Below, piece by piece: positions 44,392-48,625 of a stretch of DNA of 48,625 nucleotides. The stretch comes from Saprospiraceae bacterium (GTDB lineage Bacteria; Bacteroidota; Bacteroidia; Chitinophagales; Saprospiraceae), in contig JALZVK010000283.1 of NCBI GenBank assembly GCA_023301005.1, positions 1 through 48,625 on the forward strand, in the 5' to 3' direction. The notes below the pieces were generated by a model. It made no database searches, was not told the DNA's origin, and was given only the letters and a program-made list of their open reading frames with translations. The position numbers and the translations under genes are program-made. Position 1 is the first letter of the stretch; each line of letters starts with the position of its first letter.

Positions 44392-45642
44392 TTAAAAATC
44401 ATATCTATAAAACTCATCCAACCCTTTCCCTACCGAAGAATATCCTCCTCCAAAATAAAGTGAATTACCAAGTACAAATGAAAACAAATCGTTATTAGTT
44501 TTGATAGGCGCATTAAATATAAGTTCCCATGAATCGTCTGTAACATTATATTTCCAAAGATCAGAATTTTGAAATAGCTGACCTGTCACAAAATCTCGAC
44601 CTTCTCCAAATCCAAAATAACCTTCTCCATTATAAACGAAACCAATTCCATGTTTTCTATGATTCCCTGGAAAATCATTTTTTCTAATCCACTCATTAGT
44701 AGTGATATTATATTCCCATATTTCTTGATTAGATACATTAGTCGAAAACAAATTAGAATTCCCTAATCCAATAATTACTTTTTCTCCCAAATTAAAATTA
44801 AACAAACCGTAATTACCTTGACATGGATATTGACCTATCTCTTTCCAACTCGGTATTTCATCAGGATCAAATTCCCATATTCTTTTTTCATCAGGTTCTA
44901 ATTCATTTCGACCTAATAAATACCCTTTTTCATTATAAGAAAATGTTGACGCTGCTGGCATCGGATTGGAATTAAAAGCATTGGCATAAGGTACTTCCGT
45001 GTCCAATTCGATAATTTGATTTTGAGGATCATATTTATATATCGCATTGACACCATTTGGATTTGTAGTGCTAAATCCTAAACCTGTATAAAACAAATCA
45101 TCTACTCTAAATATAATTCCACTAATAGAAAAAGGCCAATCATTTAAAATCTCAGTCCAAGTATTCGTATCAGGATCAAATTCCCAAAGTTCATCAGAGG
45201 AAATAAACGTAGAGGAAGTTGCAGAATTAAGAATGATATGATAACCTGCTGCAACATATCCTTTTCCATTATAGGTAAAACTTACCATGTTGGCGGCATT
45301 TCCAAATGGAGGCGGATCAAGTTCATGAAGGTTAGCAGGCATAACTTGTCCTATCGCAACGATTAATACGTAAGTATCAGAATCATCATCATTAGTAGCA
45401 GTCAGTTTGACATTGAATACTCCTACTTGTTGATATTCATGAATAGGATCTTTTTCAGTTGAAGTCGTTCCATCATCAAATTCCCAAAAGTACTCCGTAG
45501 CATTCAATGAATGATTTCGAAAGGTAACTGTTCCTAATTCTATAATTGGAGTTGTAAATCTGGCAGAAGGTAAGTCCTTATCTTTTTTACAGGAACTGAT
45601 AAAAACTAAATACAGAAAAATGGTTAGTGTTATTTTTTTCAA
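44392..45642 (-). CDS. PKD + Kelch-repeat lipoprotein (paralogue 2)
   Basis: Same architecture as the 43086 CDS with near-identical PKD ('RFTTPIIELGTVTFRNHSLNATEYFWEFDDGTTSTEKDPIHEY'). Confidence 0.88.
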   Translation of the reverse strand: MKKITLTIFLYLVFISSCKKDKDLPSARFTTPIIELGTVTFRNHSLNATEYFWEFDDGTTSTEKDPIHEYQQVGVFNVKLTATNDDDSDTYVLIVAIGQVMPANLHELDPPPFGNAANMVSFTYNGKGYVAAGYHIILNSATSSTFISSDELWEFDPDTNTWTEILNDWPFSISGIIFRVDDLFYTGLGFSTTNPNGVNAIYKYDPQNQIIELDTEVPYANAFNSNPMPAASTFSYNEKGYLLGRNELEPDEKRIWEFDPDEIPSWKEIGQYPCQGNYGLFNFNLGEKVIIGLGNSNLFSTNVSNQEIWEYNITTNEWIRKNDFPGNHRKHGIGFVYNGEGYFGFGEGRDFVTGQLFQNSDLWKYNVTDDSWELIFNAPIKTNNDLFSFVLGNSLYFGGGYSSVGKGLDEFYRYDF

Positions 45643-45678
45643 TTTGTCTTTTTCTATTTTATTTACAAATTAATAGAC

Positions 45679-45699
45679 ATCTTTTTCTTCGAAAAAGAT
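45679..45699. other. 9-bp perfect hairpin in divergent intergenic region
   Basis: ATCTTTTTC-TTC-GAAAAAGAT upstream of the Kelch gene. Confidence 0.45.
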
Positions 45700-45908
45700 A
45701 GTTAGTTTTTAAATAAAATTTAATATTCTTACCTACATTATTCTAATAATCCCACATATCTATCATTTTATCTAAAAATGTACTACAAATATCGTAGATA
45801 GTTTATTTTTGCAGAACATTTTGTCAAAATAAAACGTGTAACTATAACGAGGGATAAATCAATAAATTCCTCTATTTTTAAGTCTAATCAATTAATCAAA
45901 AATATAAT

Positions 45909-47696
45909 ATGAAAGATTTTGTAAAATTCGTTTTCGCTTCCTGTCTTGGAGTATTCCTATCTGGAATAGTATTGTTTTTTATGGGAAGTAGCATGGTTGC
46001 GAGTATGGTAAGCGGCATGGAAGATAAACCAAGTGCTAAACCAAACTCTGTTTTAAAAATAAGTCTTAAAGCGCCCCTTCCTGAAAGAACTAATAATGTA
46101 CAAGTCAATAGTTTTGACATAGAGATGGATGGTGTATTAGGTTTACATGATTTAGTAAGAAGTATTCGTCATGCAAAAACTGACGATGCAATTCAAGGAA
46201 TCATGATTGACTTAAGTAGTGTAGGTTTAGGTCAAGCCAATGCTCAATATTTAAGAGATGAAATTGTCAGTTTTAAAGAGAGTGAGAAATTTGTGATGGC
46301 ATACTCAGATGCTTATACCACAGGAACTTATTATCTAGCTTCTGCTGCTGACAAAGTTTATATCAATCCATTTTCGATTATGCAATTTGACGGCTTCGCT
46401 GCGTCTATTCCTTTTTTCAAAGGATTCTTAGATAAAGCTGGTATCAAAATGCAAGTCAAATATGCAGGTCAATTTAAAAGTGCAACGGAACCTTATCGAC
46501 TATTTAAAATGAGTGATCAAAATAAACTTCAAGTAAAAGAATACTTAGAAGGTATGTATAAAATTTACTTAGACGATATTGCTGCTTCTCGTAACATGAC
46601 TCCTGCAAAACTAAGAAGTGTAGCTAACGAGGGTATCATGTTAAATTCCAAAGAAGCTGTATCAAGTGGTTTAGTAGATGGTGTAAAATATAAAGACGAA
46701 GTATTAGAAGAATTGAGAACTCAATTAGGTTTAGATGATGATGCAAAAATTCCTACTATCGGATTGTATGATTATGCTGCCGCAGTTGGTAGTCAAGTCG
46801 ATTATAGTTCTAGTAACAAAATTGCAATTGTATATGCGGAAGGAACTATCGTAGATGGTGAAGGAGAACTTGGAAGTGTAGGTGGTGCGAAGTATGCTCG
46901 TATGATTAGAAAAATTCGCCAAGATGATAATGTAAAAGCTATCATCATTAGAGTCAACTCAGGCGGAGGTAGCGGAATGGCTTCTGAAAATATTTGGAGA
47001 GAAATAGAACTCGCTAAAGCAGATGGAAAAACAGTAATCACTTCGATGGGTGATGTTGCTGCTTCGGGTGGTTATTATATTGCTTGTAACTCGGATGCGA
47101 TTTTAGCGCAGCGAAATACGATTACAGGTTCTATCGGAGTATTTACAATGATTCCAAGTGTACAAGATGGTATGAAGGAACATTTAGGAATCGAATTCGA
47201 TACGGTTAAGACGACTAAATTTGCAACGAGCATCACGCCGTTTTTTGATATGTCTCCTACTGAAGGTGATAGACTTCAAAAGTTTACAGATGAATTTTAT
47301 GACCACTTCTTATTGAGAGTATCTGAAGGTCGAGGTAAAGATAAATCTGCTATTCATGAAGTGGCACAAGGTCGAGTTTGGACTGGCGAAAAAGCATTGG
47401 AGTTAGGTTTGGTTGATAAATTAGGAAACTTAGATGATGCGATTGCACTTGCTGCTGCTAAGGCTGGTATCGAAGATTATAGATTAAAAGAGTATCCTGA
47501 TGTGAAGGAACCTTTACAACAACTTTTAGATGACATCGCTGGTAAAGGTGATAATGAACCAATGGCAAAAGCTGCAATTGAAAAAGCATTAGAATCTGAA
47601 TTTGGTGAAATGTATCCTCATGTAAAAGCAATGAAAGAAATGATGCAAACTAGAGGTGTACAGGCTAGAATGCCTTATATGATTACAATTGATTAG
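45909..47696 (+). CDS. sppA: Signal peptide peptidase SppA, 67K type
   Basis: 595 aa tandem ClpP-like domains; 'IIIRVNSGGGSGMASENIWREIELAKADGKTVITSMGDVAASGGYYIACNSDAILAQRNTITGSIGVF'. Confidence 0.95.
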   Translation: MKDFVKFVFASCLGVFLSGIVLFFMGSSMVASMVSGMEDKPSAKPNSVLKISLKAPLPERTNNVQVNSFDIEMDGVLGLHDLVRSIRHAKTDDAIQGIMIDLSSVGLGQANAQYLRDEIVSFKESEKFVMAYSDAYTTGTYYLASAADKVYINPFSIMQFDGFAASIPFFKGFLDKAGIKMQVKYAGQFKSATEPYRLFKMSDQNKLQVKEYLEGMYKIYLDDIAASRNMTPAKLRSVANEGIMLNSKEAVSSGLVDGVKYKDEVLEELRTQLGLDDDAKIPTIGLYDYAAAVGSQVDYSSSNKIAIVYAEGTIVDGEGELGSVGGAKYARMIRKIRQDDNVKAIIIRVNSGGGSGMASENIWREIELAKADGKTVITSMGDVAASGGYYIACNSDAILAQRNTITGSIGVFTMIPSVQDGMKEHLGIEFDTVKTTKFATSITPFFDMSPTEGDRLQKFTDEFYDHFLLRVSEGRGKDKSAIHEVAQGRVWTGEKALELGLVDKLGNLDDAIALAAAKAGIEDYRLKEYPDVKEPLQQLLDDIAGKGDNEPMAKAAIEKALESEFGEMYPHVKAMKEMMQTRGVQARMPYMITID

Positions 47697-47746
47697 TATC
47701 AATTTTGAATTTTGAAATTGTTATAACAATACATTTTCATTTTTTA

Positions 47747-47787
47747 AAAAGCCATCTTCGAATTTGTTCGGAGATGGCTTTTTTTTA
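47747..47787. terminator. Rho-independent terminator after sppA
   Basis: AAAAAGCCATCT...AGATGGCTTTTTTTT. Confidence 0.82.
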
Positions 47788-47807
47788 TCTTTACTTTGTC
47801 CCGTCCT

Positions 47808-47872
47808 AAAATAACAATATACTTACGTAGTAAGTATACAATAAGCCAAATCGTCAAATTCGAATGTTCATT
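47808..47872. repeat. Family T element, half copy E
   Basis: aaaataacaatatacttacgtagtaagtatacaataagccaaatcgtcaaattcgaatgttca. Confidence 0.75.
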
Positions 47873-47904
47873 TCATAAATTATTTATATTTTAAAATAAA
47901 AAAA

Positions 47905-48408
47905 ATGCCACCTTACAAAGAACTCCCCTCTCCTCCCGAAAAAATTTCATCAGGAGCAATCCTAGCAAGGATGATAGATGGAATCGGTTTTCGTTATCAA
48001 GTTGCAACAGATGGTTTGACCGATAACGAAGTTAACTTTCTTCCTACCGATGGAAGTATGAATATGATTGAGTTATTAGAGCATATTTACAAAGTACTAT
48101 TCTGGGGATACCGTGCATGTGATGACCAATTGGAATATCGAAAAGATTTAGCGACGTATGATGATTATAGAAATGAAACACTCGAAATTTGCCAGGCATT
48201 TAAGAAGAAACTTTTAACGATGTCAGATGAAGACCTTAATCAGATTTCTATTTTTCTAAAAAGAAAAAACAAGACATTTACATTTTGGTATTTAATTAAT
48301 GGTCCTATTGCTGATGTCTTAACTCATATTGGGCAAATTAATAGTTGGAGGAGAATTGCGGGAAATCCTGTTGCGAAAATTAGTCCTTTTGATGGGAAGA
48401 AATTTTAA
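47905..48408 (+). CDS. DinB-like protein
   Basis: 'MNMIELLEHIYKVLFWGYRACDDQLEYRK...FKKKLLTMSDEDL...WYLINGPIADVLTHIGQINSWRRIAGNP' DinB-type four-helix pattern. Confidence 0.7.
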   Translation: MPPYKELPSPPEKISSGAILARMIDGIGFRYQVATDGLTDNEVNFLPTDGSMNMIELLEHIYKVLFWGYRACDDQLEYRKDLATYDDYRNETLEICQAFKKKLLTMSDEDLNQISIFLKRKNKTFTFWYLINGPIADVLTHIGQINSWRRIAGNPVAKISPFDGKKF

Positions 48409-48420
48409 AAAAAGAAATAA

Positions 48421-48550
48421 GGGAACGCTGCGCTAAGGATTTGAGAAATATGTCCTGTTTAAAAACGGGATGACGAATTAACTTGTTTTACTTACTCCGT
48501 AAGTGTATTGTTTATTTATAAATAAAAAACTTACGAAGTAAGTAGTTGAG
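48421..48550. repeat. Family T element copy F (inverted relative to copy D)
   Basis: gggaacgctgcgctaaggatttgagaaatatgtcctgtttaaaaacgggatgacgaattaacttgttttacttactccgtaagtgtattgtt...cttacgaagtaag. Confidence 0.85.
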
Positions 48551-48551
48551 T

Positions 48552-48625
48552 TGTAAGTAGCTAGCCATAAGAAACCACGTTTTATAAGAATATCTTTTTC
48601 CGATACCTGCCTGCCGGCAGGCAGG
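48552..48625. repeat. Second copy (truncated by window end) of the 29152-29337 element
   Basis: TGTAAGTAGCTAGCCATAAGAAACCACGTTTTATAAGAATATCTTTTTCCGATACCTGCCTGCCGGCAGGCAGG, near-identical to 29152-29224. Confidence 0.88.

Overview
Low-GC Bacteroidota-like chromosomal window, assigned from T9SS type A/B sorting domains, SprB-like repeats, an RRM protein and overall gene style. No tools or database searches were used; family names come from reading the translated ORFs. Most genes are ordinary chromosomal ones: a flippase, a VUT/YhhQ queuosine-precursor transporter, a membrane-fused spermidine synthase, a di-haem cytochrome c, aspartate kinase, two giant SprB-repeat T9SS type B proteins, a glycogen branching enzyme, a MATE transporter, SppA and DinB-like.

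Six things look most worth a second look. (1) Intergenic spaces hold at least seven families of nested palindromic, MITE/REP-like elements. These include an almost fully self-complementary ~205 bp sequence at 10704-10908, and a three-hairpin element at 9402 and 17033 whose two copies differ by paired, compensatory changes. (2) A Cys/Asn/Thr/Trp-rich protein (17318-18199) resembles a metallopeptidase scaffold but has HEWCC where HEWCH would be expected, and it carries runs of CxxxC. (3) A GNAT-like/HTH overlapping gene pair has a perfect palindromic operator candidate, suggesting a toxin-antitoxin-like module. (4) A polyamine-centred cluster (lipoprotein, unknown protein, DUF2617-like protein, membrane-fused SpeE) spans 9825-14273. 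(5) An octanucleotide repeat is arranged in inverted orientation at 5339-5582. (6) One gene, possibly two, appears frameshifted at a homopolymer. No rRNA, tRNA, CRISPR array or transposase gene was recognised.
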